Source: Pseudomonas sp. RIT-PI-AD
Lineage (GTDB): Bacteria; Pseudomonadota; Gammaproteobacteria; Pseudomonadales; Pseudomonadaceae
Direction: 5' to 3'
Length of the DNA: 64,000 bases
Assembly (NCBI RefSeq): GCF_025642785.1
Contig: NZ_JANZKU010000007.1
Coordinates: 1-64,000, forward strand
The notes beneath the pieces were generated by a model. The model made no database searches. It was not told the origin of the DNA and was given only the letters and a program-made list of their open reading frames with translations. The position numbers and the translations under genes are program-made. Positions 15,106 to 25,678 of this stretch are shown here, piece after piece; position 1 is the stretch's first letter, and every line of letters begins with the position of its first letter.

Positions 15106-15602
15106 GCGAGCGAGTCGATCTGCTCATCACGCCATTGGCCACCAACCATCACCGAGCCGGCTTCCAGTGCGGCGTAAACGCATTGGACGACTACCTACAC
15201 AAGCAAGCCGGCCAAGACGTGAAGCGCCGCGTTAGCCGGGTATTCGTCGCCACCACGCTGGAGCAGCCAGACGTCATCACGAGTTACTACACCCTTTCCA
15301 GCCTGTCGATCGAGTTCGATCAGCTTCCCGAAAAGCTTGCTCGCAGACTGCCCCGTCACCCACTCCCCGCCGCCTTGCTCGGCCGCCTCGCCATCAGCCA
15401 GGATGCTCAGGGCCGTGGCATAGGCGGATTGCTGCTAGCCGATGCCATCAAGCGCACGCTGGCCGTCAGCAATCAGATCGCAATCTACGCCTTGGTCGTC
15501 GACATCATCGACGACCAGGTTCGGGGATTCTACGAGCAATACGGGTTCTTGCCGCTTGGTTCGGATAGCCGTCGCTTATACCTGCCACTGCAATCCTTTT
15601 AA
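15102..15602 (+). CDS. GNAT-family toxin, TacT/AtaT-like
   Basis: An acetyltransferase of 166 residues. The acetyl-CoA binding motif RLAISQDAQGRGIGGLLLAD and the C-terminal GFYEQYGFLPL with the usual catalytic Tyr are intact. DUF1778-linked GNAT toxins acetylate the amino acid on charged tRNAs and stop translation; the antitoxin both neutralises the toxin and represses the operon. The ATG overlaps the antitoxin stop (ATGA). The toxin appears complete although the antitoxin is frameshifted. Confidence 0.88.
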   Translation: MSERVDLLITPLATNHHRAGFQCGVNALDDYLHKQAGQDVKRRVSRVFVATTLEQPDVITSYYTLSSLSIEFDQLPEKLARRLPRHPLPAALLGRLAISQDAQGRGIGGLLLADAIKRTLAVSNQIAIYALVVDIIDDQVRGFYEQYGFLPLGSDSRRLYLPLQSF

Positions 15603-15697
15603 TCACTCGCCAGGCAGGAACACCCCTGCCAGCTCAGCTCACACAAAACCCTCCACCCATCCCTCCTCACGGGTAGTGACCAGCGCAAAAATCCCCG

Positions 15698-15721
15698 GTG
15701 GGGCAAAAAGTGGGGCAAAAA
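15698..15721 (+). repeat. Two tandem 12 bp repeats near the tRNA-Pro attachment region
   Basis: GTGGGGCAAAAA is repeated twice head to tail, about 75 bases from the 3' end of tRNA-Pro. Short direct repeats of this kind are common as integrase arm-type sites next to tRNA-linked att sites; that role is inferred. Confidence 0.6.
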
Positions 15722-15753
15722 TCGGAAGCCCTCAAAAGCCAGCAGGCATAAAA

Positions 15754-15783
15754 AAATCCAGCCACCGCTAAGTGGCTGGATTT
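15754..15783 (-). terminator. Terminator of tRNA-Pro transcript
   Basis: A perfect 12-base stem (AAATCCAGCCAC / GTGGCTGGATTT, loop CGCTAA) follows the tRNA on the minus strand and is trailed by further T residues. Confidence 0.85.
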
Positions 15784-15795
15784 CTTGAGGTTTTT

Positions 15796-15873
<78 letters not shown>

Positions 15874-15938
15874 CGAGCTTCTACTTGAGAAGCGGGAGAG
15901 ATTATACCTTAAGCTTTTGAAAAGTGAAAGTTTTTTAT

Positions 15939-16295
15939 TTATTTGCGGAGAACGTCCAACACATCTTCCAGCTCAGAAATCATCTGGCGGATAAGTTGCT
16001 TGTATTGGGTGGTGTCGTCCTTGGCTTCATCGCCGGACAAACGCAGGCGAGCGCCACCGATGGTGAAGCCCTGGTCGTAGAGAAGCGCCCGAATCTGCCT
16101 GATCATCAGCACATCCTGACGCTGGTAGTAGCGGCGATTACCGCGCCGCTTCACTGGGTTGAGCTGGGGAAACTCTTGCTCCCAGTAACGCAGCACATGC
16201 GGCTTGACGGCACACAGCTCGCTGACCTCGCCTATGGTGAAATAACGCTTGCCCGGTATAGGCGGCAACTCGTCGTTATGACTTGGTTCCAGCAT
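15939..16295 (-). CDS. MerR-family transcriptional regulator
   Basis: A protein of 118 residues with the MerR winged helix ([22 protein letters not shown], then [20 protein letters not shown]) and a short coiled helix, lacking an effector-binding domain. This small MerR protein is conserved directly after ihfA in Pseudomonas and other gammaproteobacteria. Its start lies inside the 3' end of ihfA (20 base overlap), so it is probably translated from the same mRNA. Target unknown. Confidence 0.9.
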   Translation of the reverse strand: MLEPSHNDELPPIPGKRYFTIGEVSELCAVKPHVLRYWEQEFPQLNPVKRRGNRRYYQRQDVLMIRQIRALLYDQGFTIGGARLRLSGDEAKDDTTQYKQLIRQMISELEDVLDVLRK

Positions 16296-16578
16296 AGGCT
16301 TCGACTCTGGCTTTCAATTTCTGTCCAGGACGAAAAGTAACCACACGGCGTGCCGTGATTGGAATCTCTTCACCGGTTTTAGGATTACGCCCAGGACGCT
16401 GACGCTTATCGCGCAGGTCGAAATTTCCGAATCCGGACAATTTAACTTGCTCGTTATGCTCCAGCGCCTGGCGGATTTCCTCAAAGAACAGTTCTACCAG
16501 TTCCTTGGCTTCCCGCTTATTCAGGCCTAGCTCTTCGTACAGACGTTCAGCCATCTCAGCTTTCGTCAGAGCCCCCAT
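16276..16578 (-). CDS. ihfA: Integration host factor alpha subunit
   Basis: 100 residues, the usual length. The HU/IHF fold is clear, with the DNA-intercalating Pro in the arm segment [17 protein letters not shown]. With IhfB it forms the heterodimer that bends DNA at specific sites in transcription, replication and recombination. It begins three bases after the pheT stop, the conserved pheST-ihfA arrangement. Confidence 0.97.
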   Translation of the reverse strand: MGALTKAEMAERLYEELGLNKREAKELVELFFEEIRQALEHNEQVKLSGFGNFDLRDKRQRPGRNPKTGEEIPITARRVVTFRPGQKLKARVEAYAGTKS

Positions 16579-16581
16579 ACG

Positions 16582-18960
16582 CTACTTCCTTAACGTGGCG
16601 TTGAACCTGTCTTCCAGCGAGGCGAGAATGCTTTGCGTTGTGGTATTCACCTCATCATCGTTAAGAGTGCGCGATGGATGCTGCCAGGTCAAGCCGACTG
16701 CAAGGCTTTTTCTAAGCGGATCAATGCCTTTACCCTGATAAACGTCAAACAGCCTGAGGTCGGAAAGCCATTCTCCGGCCTGTTCGCGTATGCAGGCGAG
16801 CACGGACTCCGCCGGCACGTCGCGATCCACGACCAATGCCAGATCCCGACGCACTTCCGGATAACGGGACAGCTCGCTGAATCGAGGGACACTACCCTTC
16901 GTGACTCCGGCCAACAGCAATTCAAAAACGTAAACAGGCTGATCGATACCCAGCGTTTTCGCCAGTTCGGGATGCAAGGCGCCCAGGAAACCCACGGGTT
17001 CACCCTCGCGATCAATGCGAGCGGTTTGGCCAGGATGCAGCGCCGGATGCTGATCTGGGTGGAATGTGAAGCTCTCCATGGAGCCCGCGTACCCGAGCAA
17101 CGCCTCCACATCGGCCTTGAGATCGAAGAAATCGACCTGTTCACGGCCGTGGCTCCAGCCTTCCGGCATACGGCTTCCGGTAATGGCTCCGGCGATCATG
17201 GGTTGCTGAAGAAGTCCGTCCAATTGCCCGAGGAAGCGGAGCCCACTTTCGAACAAGCGGATCCGCGATTGCTGGCGATTGAGATTGTGTTGGACCGCTT
17301 TTATCAGGCCCGGCCAGAGTGATATCCGCATGGCCGCCATGTCGGCCGAAATGGGGTTGGCAAGTTTCAACGGCTCGACGCCAGGAGCAAAGAGCTGGAA
17401 TAACTTGGGATCGATGAAACTGTAGGTGATCGCTTCCTGATACCCACGGGCCACCAGCAAGCGGCGCAAAGCGGGTAACTCGGCTCGTGATTCTGGACGA
17501 GGCTGGGGGGCGAGGCGCGCCAGCGGATAACGAACTGGCAGGCGATCATAACCATAGAGACGCCCCAACTCCTCGATCAGGTCGACCTCCAGGCTCAAGT
17601 CGAAACGATGGCTAGGGACTTGAACCTGCCAACGCCCATCACCTTGCACGGTCAGCCGCAACCCAAGCCCAGTTAGCAGCCGCTCGATTTCCTGATGAGC
17701 GATCACCAAGCCAAGCATCTGCTCCACTCGCTCAGCCCGCAGCTCGATCGGGGCGGTCCGAGGCAGGTGCGCCTCCGAGTCCACTTGGATGAGCGGTCCC
17801 GCCTCCCCGCCTACGATTTCAAGCAACAGCGCCGTTGCTCGTTCGATCGCTCTTTGAGGAAGACTGGCATCGACCCCGCGTTCGAAGCGATGCGATGCGT
17901 CGGTGTGCAATCCATAGGAACGTGCTTTCCCGGCAAGCAAAATGGGGTCGAAGAATGCACTCTCCAAGAACAAATCCTGGGTTTTCACGCCAACACCGCT
18001 GGCTTCGCCCCCCATCACACCTGCAATGGCCAGTGGGCGCTTATGGTCGGCGATCACCAGCGTATCCGTGCGCAGATCGATGTGTTGCCCATCCAGCAAC
18101 ACCAGTTTTTCACCCGGCTCGACCATGCGCACTCGAACACCCTCACTGATTTCAGCGAGGTCGAACGCATGCATCGGCTGACCCAACTCGAGCATCACAT
18201 AGTTGGTGATATCTACGGCCGCGTCGATGCTTCGAATATCGGAACGGCGCAGCCGCTCCAGCATCCACGCCGGAGTCGGCCTGGAAAGATCCACGTTGCG
18301 GATGATGCGCCCCATGTAGCGGGGGCAGGCCTGCTCCGCCAAGATCGAAACTGGAAGGACAGCCTGATGGGTAGCAGGTACCGGATCGATGGCGATTGAA
18401 GAAACCGGAACGGAATAGATCGCACCGACTTCACGCGCAAGGCCGGCCAACGAAAGGCAGTCGCCCCTATTCGGGGTCAAACCCAACTCGATGCTGACGT
18501 CGTCTAGCTCAAGGTATTCGCGGATATCCGAACCCACCGGGGCCTCTTCCGCCAATTCCATCAATCCATTGGCATCCTCGCTGATATGCAGCTCGGCTGC
18601 CGAGCACAGCATGCCGTTGGATTCGACACCGCGTAACTTGGCCCTCTTTATCTTGAAGTCACCTGGCAGTACCGCACCAATCATCGCGAAAGGCACTTTC
18701 AAGCCCGCACGTACATTGGGCGCGCCACAAACGACCTGGTATGTTTCACGGCCGTCGCTGACTTGGCACACTCTCAACTTATCCGCGTCGGGATGAGGTT
18801 CTGCGCTTATCACCTTGCCAACGACCACGCCGGAGAACATACCGGCAACCGGCGTAACGCTGTCGACTTCCAGGCCGACCATGGATAGGCGAGCAACCAA
18901 CTCGTCTCGGGATACCTGCGGGTTTACCCAGTTCCGCAGCCACTGTTCACTGAATTTCAT
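16582..18960 (-). CDS. pheT: Phenylalanyl-tRNA synthetase beta subunit
   Basis: 792 residues, full length. Domains in order: N-terminal tRNA-binding/EMAP-like domain (GVVVGKVISAEPHPDADKLR), B3/B4 editing domain, B5 (around TAPIELRAERVEQMLG), catalytic-like core and C-terminal anticodon-binding FDX-ACB domain (FSELSRYPEVRRDLALVVD). Forms the alpha2beta2 enzyme with PheS. It starts 34 bases after pheS in the same operon. Confidence 0.97.
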   Translation of the reverse strand: MKFSEQWLRNWVNPQVSRDELVARLSMVGLEVDSVTPVAGMFSGVVVGKVISAEPHPDADKLRVCQVSDGRETYQVVCGAPNVRAGLKVPFAMIGAVLPGDFKIKRAKLRGVESNGMLCSAAELHISEDANGLMELAEEAPVGSDIREYLELDDVSIELGLTPNRGDCLSLAGLAREVGAIYSVPVSSIAIDPVPATHQAVLPVSILAEQACPRYMGRIIRNVDLSRPTPAWMLERLRRSDIRSIDAAVDITNYVMLELGQPMHAFDLAEISEGVRVRMVEPGEKLVLLDGQHIDLRTDTLVIADHKRPLAIAGVMGGEASGVGVKTQDLFLESAFFDPILLAGKARSYGLHTDASHRFERGVDASLPQRAIERATALLLEIVGGEAGPLIQVDSEAHLPRTAPIELRAERVEQMLGLVIAHQEIERLLTGLGLRLTVQGDGRWQVQVPSHRFDLSLEVDLIEELGRLYGYDRLPVRYPLARLAPQPRPESRAELPALRRLLVARGYQEAITYSFIDPKLFQLFAPGVEPLKLANPISADMAAMRISLWPGLIKAVQHNLNRQQSRIRLFESGLRFLGQLDGLLQQPMIAGAITGSRMPEGWSHGREQVDFFDLKADVEALLGYAGSMESFTFHPDQHPALHPGQTARIDREGEPVGFLGALHPELAKTLGIDQPVYVFELLLAGVTKGSVPRFSELSRYPEVRRDLALVVDRDVPAESVLACIREQAGEWLSDLRLFDVYQGKGIDPLRKSLAVGLTWQHPSRTLNDDEVNTTTQSILASLEDRFNATLRK

Positions 18961-18994
18961 CCTGCCTCCTCAATAATCAATATGTACCGTCGGC

Positions 18995-20011
<1,017 letters not shown>

Positions 20012-20030
20012 TTAGGGACTCCAGATACGA

Positions 20031-20090
20031 AATAGGGGAAGAGCCTGCGCTCTTCCCCTATTGGTGACGTTCAACACCGGCTAACCGGTG
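20031..20090 (-). promoter_or_regulatory. Two hairpins between rplT and pheS: likely terminator/attenuator
   Basis: Transcribed on the minus strand, a first short hairpin (CACCGG/CCGGTG, 20075-20090) is followed by a perfect 14-base stem (AATAGGGGAAGAGC at 20031-20044 with its complement at 20049-20062) and a weakly T-rich tail. The pair could partially terminate ribosomal-protein transcripts ahead of pheST. No Phe-rich leader peptide was found. Confidence 0.65.
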
Positions 20091-20102
20091 ATTGCCGGGG
20101 AG

Positions 20103-20459
20103 TTAAGCCAGTTCGGCTTTCGCTTTCTCGACAATCGCAGCAAACGCCGCTTTTTCATTCACTGCCAGATCGGCCAATACCTTGCGGTCGATCTCGATGG
20201 CCGCTTTTTTCAGACCGGCGATCAAACGGCTGTAGGACAGACCGTTGACACGTGCGCCGGCATTGATACGAGCGATCCAAAGCGCACGGAACTGACGCTT
20301 CCGCTGACGGCGGTCACGATAGGCGTACTGGCCTGCCTTGATTACCGCTTGCTTGGCAACGCGGAACACGCGAGAGCGCGCACCGTAGTAGCCTTTGGCG
20401 AGCTTCAGAATTTTCTTGTGACGGGCACGGGCGATAACGCCACGCTTTACACGAGCCAT
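20103..20459 (-). CDS. rplT: 50S ribosomal protein L20
   Basis: 118 residues, full length, strongly basic N-terminus ([20 protein letters not shown]) then the conserved globular domain. It is an early-assembly 23S-binding protein, and in gammaproteobacteria it represses its own operon by binding the rpmI leader. It lies 28 bases after rpmI. Confidence 0.98.
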   Translation of the reverse strand: MARVKRGVIARARHKKILKLAKGYYGARSRVFRVAKQAVIKAGQYAYRDRRQRKRQFRALWIARINAGARVNGLSYSRLIAGLKKAAIEIDRKVLADLAVNEKAAFAAIVEKAKAELA

Positions 20460-20487
20460 GAGTAATTTCCTCTAGAATCTTGACCGA

Positions 20488-20682
20488 TTAACGAACACGC
20501 ATCATGCGTTCTACTTTCTGCACGTCGGATGGGTGCAACAGAGTGCTCCCGCGCAGTTGGCGTTTACGCTTGGTGGACATTTTGGTCAGGATGTGGCTCT
20601 TGAAAGCGTGCTTGTGCTTAAAGCCCGAAGCGGTTTTCAAGAAGCGCTTCGCTGCGCCGCTCTTGGTTTTCATTTTTGGCAT
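20488..20682 (-). CDS. rpmI: 50S ribosomal protein L35
   Basis: 64 residues, the usual length, beginning [21 protein letters not shown] small basic 23S rRNA-binding protein of the large subunit, in the conserved infC-rpmI-rplT order. Confidence 0.98.
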   Translation of the reverse strand: MPKMKTKSGAAKRFLKTASGFKHKHAFKSHILTKMSTKRKRQLRGSTLLHPSDVQKVERMMRVR

Positions 20683-20742
20683 GTTCGGATACTCCGCATT
20701 CAGTTGATGAACATAACCGCAAGGCCTGCCGTGCCCTGGTGG

Positions 20743-21294
20743 TTATTTTTTTCTCTTGGGGGCGATGACCATGATCAGTTGGCGTCCTTCCATCTTCGGG
20801 TGCTGTTCGACGGCGCCGTATTCCACGAGATCGTTTTCGACCCGTTTCAACAACTCCATCCCCAGCTCCTGGTGAGCCATCTCACGGCCGCGGAATCGCA
20901 GGGATACCTTGGCCTTGTCCCCATCACTAAGGAAACGTACCAGGTTGCGTAGTTTTACCTGGTAATCCCCTTCTTCCGTCCCTGGACGAAACTTGATTTC
21001 TTTGACCTGAACCTGCTTCTGGTTCTTCTTCGCTGCGGCGACCTGCTTCTTCTTTTCGAAGATATGCTTGCCGTAATCCATGATTCGGCAAACGGGCGGT
21101 ACCGCATCGGCAGAAATTTCCACCAGATCCAGCTTGGCTTCCTCGGCAATACGAAGCGCTTCATCAATCGAGACGATGCCAACCTGCTCGCCGTCAGCGC
21201 CAATTAACCGAACCTCGCGTGCCGAGATATTCTCGTTGATCGGGGCTTTCGGTGCAGTTCGTTTATCTTGTCTCATTTCACGCTTAATAGTAAT
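20743..21294 (-). CDS. infC: Translation initiation factor IF-3, starting at ATT
   Basis: The N-domain ([20 protein letters not shown]), basic linker ([16 protein letters not shown]) and C-domain are complete. The first ATG (21276) would give 177 residues, but ITIKRE precedes it in frame, and the ATT at 21294 gives 183 residues, the length I recall for Pseudomonas. Rare ATT starts are the hallmark of infC and let IF-3 repress its own synthesis by rejecting non-canonical initiation. The ATT overlaps the thrS stop by one base (TAATT), with GGAG just upstream. Confidence 0.93.
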   Translation of the reverse strand: MTIKREMRQDKRTAPKAPINENISAREVRLIGADGEQVGIVSIDEALRIAEEAKLDLVEISADAVPPVCRIMDYGKHIFEKKKQVAAAKKNQKQVQVKEIKFRPGTEEGDYQVKLRNLVRFLSDGDKAKVSLRFRGREMAHQELGMELLKRVENDLVEYGAVEQHPKMEGRQLIMVIAPKRKK

Positions 21295-23216
21295 TACTCC
21301 GAATCTGGGCGACCACGCCGGGAAACCGCCTGAGCGAGAAAATCGGCGAATTGGGCGATGGGCATGGATCCCAGATCAGCCCCTTCGCGCGTACGCAAGG
21401 CGACGGTTTGTGTTTCGACTTCCCGATCTCCGATGACCAAGAGATAGGGAACCTTAAGCAAAGTATGCTCACGGATTTTAAAGCCGATTTTTTCGTTTCT
21501 CAAGTCGGACTTGGCACGAAACCCGCTTTCGTTGAGGGTTTTTACCACTTGCTGGGCAAAATCGGCCTGCTTGTCGGTGATATTCATCACGACTGCCTGG
21601 GTAGGCGCCAGCCAAGCCGGGAACGCGCCCTCGTAATGCTCGATGAGCATGCCGATGAAACGCTCGAACGAACCCAAGATGGCACGGTGCAGCATCACCG
21701 GGATCTGACGACTGTTGTCCTCAGCCACATAGCTGGCGTCAAGACGCTGCGGCATGTTGGGATCGTATTGCAACGTACCGCATTGCCAAGCGCGACCCAG
21801 GCAATCATGCAGGGTGAATTCGATCTTGGGACCATAGAAAGCCCCCTCGCCCGGTTGGTAATCCCAGGGCAAGCCGGCCTCGTCCAGGGCTTTCGCCAGT
21901 GCCGCTTCCGCGCGATCCCAAAATGCGTCATCGCCTACCCGCTTGGCGGGACGCGTGGACAACTTCATCTTGATATTGCTGAAACCGAAATCCGCATAGA
22001 CCTGCAAGGTCAATTTGATGAAGTTCGCAGCTTCCTGGCTGACCTGGTCTTCCGTACAGAAAATATGCGCGTCATCCTGAGTGAAACCGCGAACCCGCAT
22101 GATGCCGTGCAATGCGCCCGAAGGCTCGTTGCGATGGCAGGATCCAAACTCAGCCAGGCGCAGCGGAAGCTCACGGTAGCTCTTCAACCCTTGGTTGAAG
22201 ATCTGGACGTGGCAGGGACAGTTCATCGGCTTGATCGCGTAGTCGCGGCTCTCGGACTCCGTGGTGAACATGTTTTCCGCGTAGTTACCCCAGTGCCCGG
22301 AGCGCTCCCACAGGACGCGATCGACGACTTGAGGCGTACGCACCTCTTGATAGCCGTTTTCCCGCTGGATGCCACGCATGTATTGCTCGAGCACCTGGTA
22401 GAGCGTCCAACCGTTCGGATGCCAGAACACCATGCCTGGCGCTTCCTCCTGGGTATGGAACAGATCCAAGCGCTTGCCGAGTTTGCGATGGTCGCGCTTC
22501 TCAGCTTCTTCGATACGCTGGATATAAGCAGCGAGCTGCTTCTTGTCCGCCCAAGCGGTACCGTAAATCCGCTGCAACTGCTCGTTCTTGGCATCTCCGC
22601 GCCAGTAGGCCCCGGATAGTTTGGTCAGCTTGAATGCTTTCAGGAAACGCGTATTCGGCACGTGCGGACCCCGGCACATGTCGACGTATTCTTCATGGAA
22701 ATACAGGCCCATCGCGGTTTCGCCGGGCATGTCGTCGATCAAGCGAAGCTTGTAGTCCTCACCTCGTGCCTTGAATATCTCGATGACCTCGGCGCGCGGC
22801 GTGACCTTCTTGATCACGTCGTAATCCTTATCGATCAACTGATGCATCCGTTGTTCGATGGCAGCCAGGTCTTCCTGCGTGAAAGGACGCTCGAAGGCGA
22901 TGTCGTAATAAAACCCTTCGTCGATGACCGGGCCGATGACCATCTTCGCAGAAGGATAAAGCTGCTTGACGGCGTGCCCCACCAGATGCGCACAGGAATG
23001 GCGAATGATTTCCATCCCTTCCTGGTCTTTGGCGGTGATGATTTGTAGCGTGGAATCGCCCTGAATCAGATCGCAAGCGTCTTTCAATTGGCCATCGACC
23101 TTACCGGCCAAGGTAGCCTTCGCCAGACCTGCACCTATCGCTTGAGCGACTTCGATTACGGAAACGGGGCGATCGAACGACCGTTGACTGCCATCAGGAA
23201 GGGTAATGGTGGGCAT
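21294..23216 (-). CDS. thrS: Threonyl-tRNA synthetase
   Basis: 640 residues from ATG 23216, which has a strong AGGAGG site; the longer frame from 23249 adds residues not found in the family. Domains: N-terminal TGS domain ([13 protein letters not shown]), editing domain with the [14 protein letters not shown] metal-binding motif, class II core with zinc-binding Cys ([10 protein letters not shown]), and the C-terminal anticodon-binding domain. First gene of the thrS-infC-rpmI-rplT-pheST-ihfA run. Confidence 0.97.
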   Translation of the reverse strand: MPTITLPDGSQRSFDRPVSVIEVAQAIGAGLAKATLAGKVDGQLKDACDLIQGDSTLQIITAKDQEGMEIIRHSCAHLVGHAVKQLYPSAKMVIGPVIDEGFYYDIAFERPFTQEDLAAIEQRMHQLIDKDYDVIKKVTPRAEVIEIFKARGEDYKLRLIDDMPGETAMGLYFHEEYVDMCRGPHVPNTRFLKAFKLTKLSGAYWRGDAKNEQLQRIYGTAWADKKQLAAYIQRIEEAEKRDHRKLGKRLDLFHTQEEAPGMVFWHPNGWTLYQVLEQYMRGIQRENGYQEVRTPQVVDRVLWERSGHWGNYAENMFTTESESRDYAIKPMNCPCHVQIFNQGLKSYRELPLRLAEFGSCHRNEPSGALHGIMRVRGFTQDDAHIFCTEDQVSQEAANFIKLTLQVYADFGFSNIKMKLSTRPAKRVGDDAFWDRAEAALAKALDEAGLPWDYQPGEGAFYGPKIEFTLHDCLGRAWQCGTLQYDPNMPQRLDASYVAEDNSRQIPVMLHRAILGSFERFIGMLIEHYEGAFPAWLAPTQAVVMNITDKQADFAQQVVKTLNESGFRAKSDLRNEKIGFKIREHTLLKVPYLLVIGDREVETQTVALRTREGADLGSMPIAQFADFLAQAVSRRGRPDSE

Positions 23217-23721
23217 GGCGCCTCCTCTCCTAGTGGTGACCTCTACCAAAGGCCACGTGGGTTGGGATGAGCCAGTAAGCGATCCAGCGACCTATCTGCC
23301 TCACAGTGGCAGGAGCCGTAGCAGTCGAATGAACCGAAACACTGGAAATCACAGGAATACATTGCGGTACGGGGCAATCCCCGTACGATCGAGCGCGCTA
23401 AGGTAGCACAACATCGAGGGGCTCGGTTACCGATGAGAGAAATCTCGGGAAACGAAGCAAGGAAGATGATGGAGAGGTGGTGCTCGGCAACATCATCAGG
23501 GAAGCGGACTAACCTGAATCCTGCATTCCACGATGAAAAGCCATTGCGTCACACCACCTCCCCTTCCACTGATCTCACATCCAGTGGAAGCCGCCTCGGA
23601 TTTTGCGCTTTGTGAGGGATCCTAAGGCGGCACAGGTTCATCAGTGGGTCAAACCTGCGTGTCTAGGACAGGACCACAACACGCAAGTTCCGACTGGCGA
23701 AGCAATGAAACCACCGGGCTA
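23217..23721. other. Intergenic region thrS/ppiD with several inverted repeats
   Basis: About 0.5 kb without a gene. It contains a perfect 8-base hairpin (GTACGGGG/CCCCGTAC, 23367-23386), a 9-base inverted repeat (CTTCCACTG/CAGTGGAAG, 23563-23590) and, around 23591-23630, a longer pairing CCGCCT/AAGGCGG. The thrS promoter and leader must lie here on the minus strand, and the ppiD 3' end transcript ends here. No small ORF is convincing. Confidence 0.5.
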
Positions 23722-25581
23722 TCAATAGCGCTCGATTTCAGCCTTTTCTTCCAACTGACGCCGATAGGCGCCGTAGGCTTCTTGCCCGCTGCGCGATGCC
23801 AGGAACCGCTTGTAGGACGTCTTGTCTTCTTCGGACAGGGCGTCTTGTGGCTCGCTGACCCCGTCGAGGCGCAGAACCACATAATCGCCGCTGCTCAGCT
23901 CCACACCCGCATAAACAGGCTTGTCCTTGGACTCTGGTTTCGCAGCGCGGAACAACGCCTGCAAAATCGCGGGATCTATCCCTTCCTGGCTACGCGTTGC
24001 GGCCTCGACGACTTTCCAATCTTTCAGCGCAGGCTTTTCACCTTTCTTGAGCTGTGCCAGGAGCTGCTCGCCAATCGTCTTCGCCGCGGCGGTCGCACGC
24101 TCTTTGGTCAACTGATCGCGAATACCCGAGCTGACTTGTTCGAGGGGCTGGCGCTGGGGCTTCAGATGCTCCTTGGCCCGAAGCACGATCACGGTGTCCG
24201 GATCGAGCTCCAATGCACCACTGTTCGCACCATCGTCGAGTACCTCAGGGCTGAAGGCCGCCTGCAGGACCTGCCGGCTCGCAGCCAATCCCTCGCCACC
24301 TTCGCGGCCGAAAGGCTTGCTGGTTTGCACCTTCAAGCCCAGTTCCTGGGCGGGCTGAGCCAGATCGGATGCCTCGAAAGAAGCGTCTTCGAGCTTCTTG
24401 GTGGCCTCTACGAAAAGCTGCTCCACCTGCTGGGTCTTGAGCTCCCGAACCAGGTTTTCCTTGGAGCTCTCGAAGCTCGGAATCTCGGGCGCCTGCACAC
24501 CCAGCAACTTGATCAGATGCCAGCCATATTGAGTTTTGACCGGCTCCGAGACTTCGCCTTGCTTGAGGGCATAAAGCGTTTTCTCGAATGCGGGATCGTA
24601 GGTTCCAGGTCCCGCGAAGCCAAGATCCCCGCCCTGGGGAGCCGAGCCGGGGTCGACCGAAAACTCCTTGGCCAGAGCAGCGAAATCCTCGCCTTGCTCG
24701 ATTCGCTTGCGCAGCCCTTCAAGTTTCGCCTTGGTCTGCTCATCGCCAACCTTGGGATCGACTTCCAACAGAATATGCGCGGCGTGACGCTGCTCGGATA
24801 AGTTGGCGGTTTCTTTACGATAAAGGTCCTGCAGATCGCTATCACTGACCTTCACCTGATCGAAGAAAGCGTCTTTCTTCAGCTCGACATATTCCACCAC
24901 GACCTGCTCCGGGCTCATGAATTGATCCGGATGCCCCTCGTAGTAGGCCTTCACTTCTTCGTCGGCGATCTTGACCGACTTGGTATCGGCTTTCAGGGTT
25001 AGAGTGGCGAAATCACGTGTTTGCTTTTCCAAGCGGGCGAAAGCTTGCACCTCGGCATCCGTGACGAAATCGCTGCCGGCGATGCCTGCCCGCAATTGTC
25101 CGATCAGCATTTCCGATGCGAGCATCTGCCGGAATTGCAGCCTGCTGTAGTTCATTTGCCTGATCACTTGATCGAAACGCTCAGGACTGAACTTGCCGGC
25201 GATCTGGAAATCCGGGGTCTGCAAGATCAACTGATCGAGGGAAGACTCGGAAAAAGCGAACCCCGACTTTTTCGCGCCTTGCAAAAGTAACTGGCGATCT
25301 ATGAGCCCTTTGAGGGCGGAATCATGCAGCATCTTTTCGTTCAACAGGGAGGCATCGAAATCATTGCCCAGCTTCTGCCGAAGCTGGCGCACTTGCAGCT
25401 CCGCCGCCTGGGAAACCTCGTTCTGGGAAATTTTCTCCCCGTTGACTTCAGCCGCATTCTTGCGATTACTGGCAGCATTGAAGATGGCGTCGAAGCCTGT
25501 CAGCGCCAGTAGCAGCATGATCACGCCGATGATGGTCTTAGCAATCCAGCCTTGTGAATTGTCCCTGATATTTTGCAGCAT
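23722..25581 (-). CDS. ppiD: Periplasmic folding chaperone / peptidyl-prolyl isomerase PpiD
   Basis: 619 residues from ATG 25581 (GGGGGA upstream). An N-terminal membrane anchor (IIGVIMLLLALTGFDAIF) is followed by a SurA-like N domain and one parvulin domain (RHAAHILLEVD through PVKTQYGWHLIKL). PpiD is anchored in the inner membrane near the Sec translocon and assists folding of exported outer-membrane proteins. It lies downstream of hupB, as in many gammaproteobacteria where lon-hupB-ppiD is conserved. Confidence 0.95.
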   Translation of the reverse strand: MLQNIRDNSQGWIAKTIIGVIMLLLALTGFDAIFNAASNRKNAAEVNGEKISQNEVSQAAELQVRQLRQKLGNDFDASLLNEKMLHDSALKGLIDRQLLLQGAKKSGFAFSESSLDQLILQTPDFQIAGKFSPERFDQVIRQMNYSRLQFRQMLASEMLIGQLRAGIAGSDFVTDAEVQAFARLEKQTRDFATLTLKADTKSVKIADEEVKAYYEGHPDQFMSPEQVVVEYVELKKDAFFDQVKVSDSDLQDLYRKETANLSEQRHAAHILLEVDPKVGDEQTKAKLEGLRKRIEQGEDFAALAKEFSVDPGSAPQGGDLGFAGPGTYDPAFEKTLYALKQGEVSEPVKTQYGWHLIKLLGVQAPEIPSFESSKENLVRELKTQQVEQLFVEATKKLEDASFEASDLAQPAQELGLKVQTSKPFGREGGEGLAASRQVLQAAFSPEVLDDGANSGALELDPDTVIVLRAKEHLKPQRQPLEQVSSGIRDQLTKERATAAAKTIGEQLLAQLKKGEKPALKDWKVVEAATRSQEGIDPAILQALFRAAKPESKDKPVYAGVELSSGDYVVLRLDGVSEPQDALSEEDKTSYKRFLASRSGQEAYGAYRRQLEEKAEIERY

Positions 25582-25645
25582 GCGTCCCCCAGAAACGGCC
25601 GTGAAGCTCAACGACCGCGCAGCGCGGGTAAAGTCTAGATAGAAG

Positions 25646-25671
25646 AAAGGCGCATCCGAGGACGCGCCTTT
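25646..25671 (-). terminator. Terminator after hupB and the tRNA-like element
   Basis: A perfect 8-base stem (AAAGGCGC / GCGCCTTT) with a 10-base loop, T-rich after the stem on the minus strand, placed between the tRNA-like sequence and ppiD. Confidence 0.8.
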
Positions 25672-25678
25672 TCGTAAC

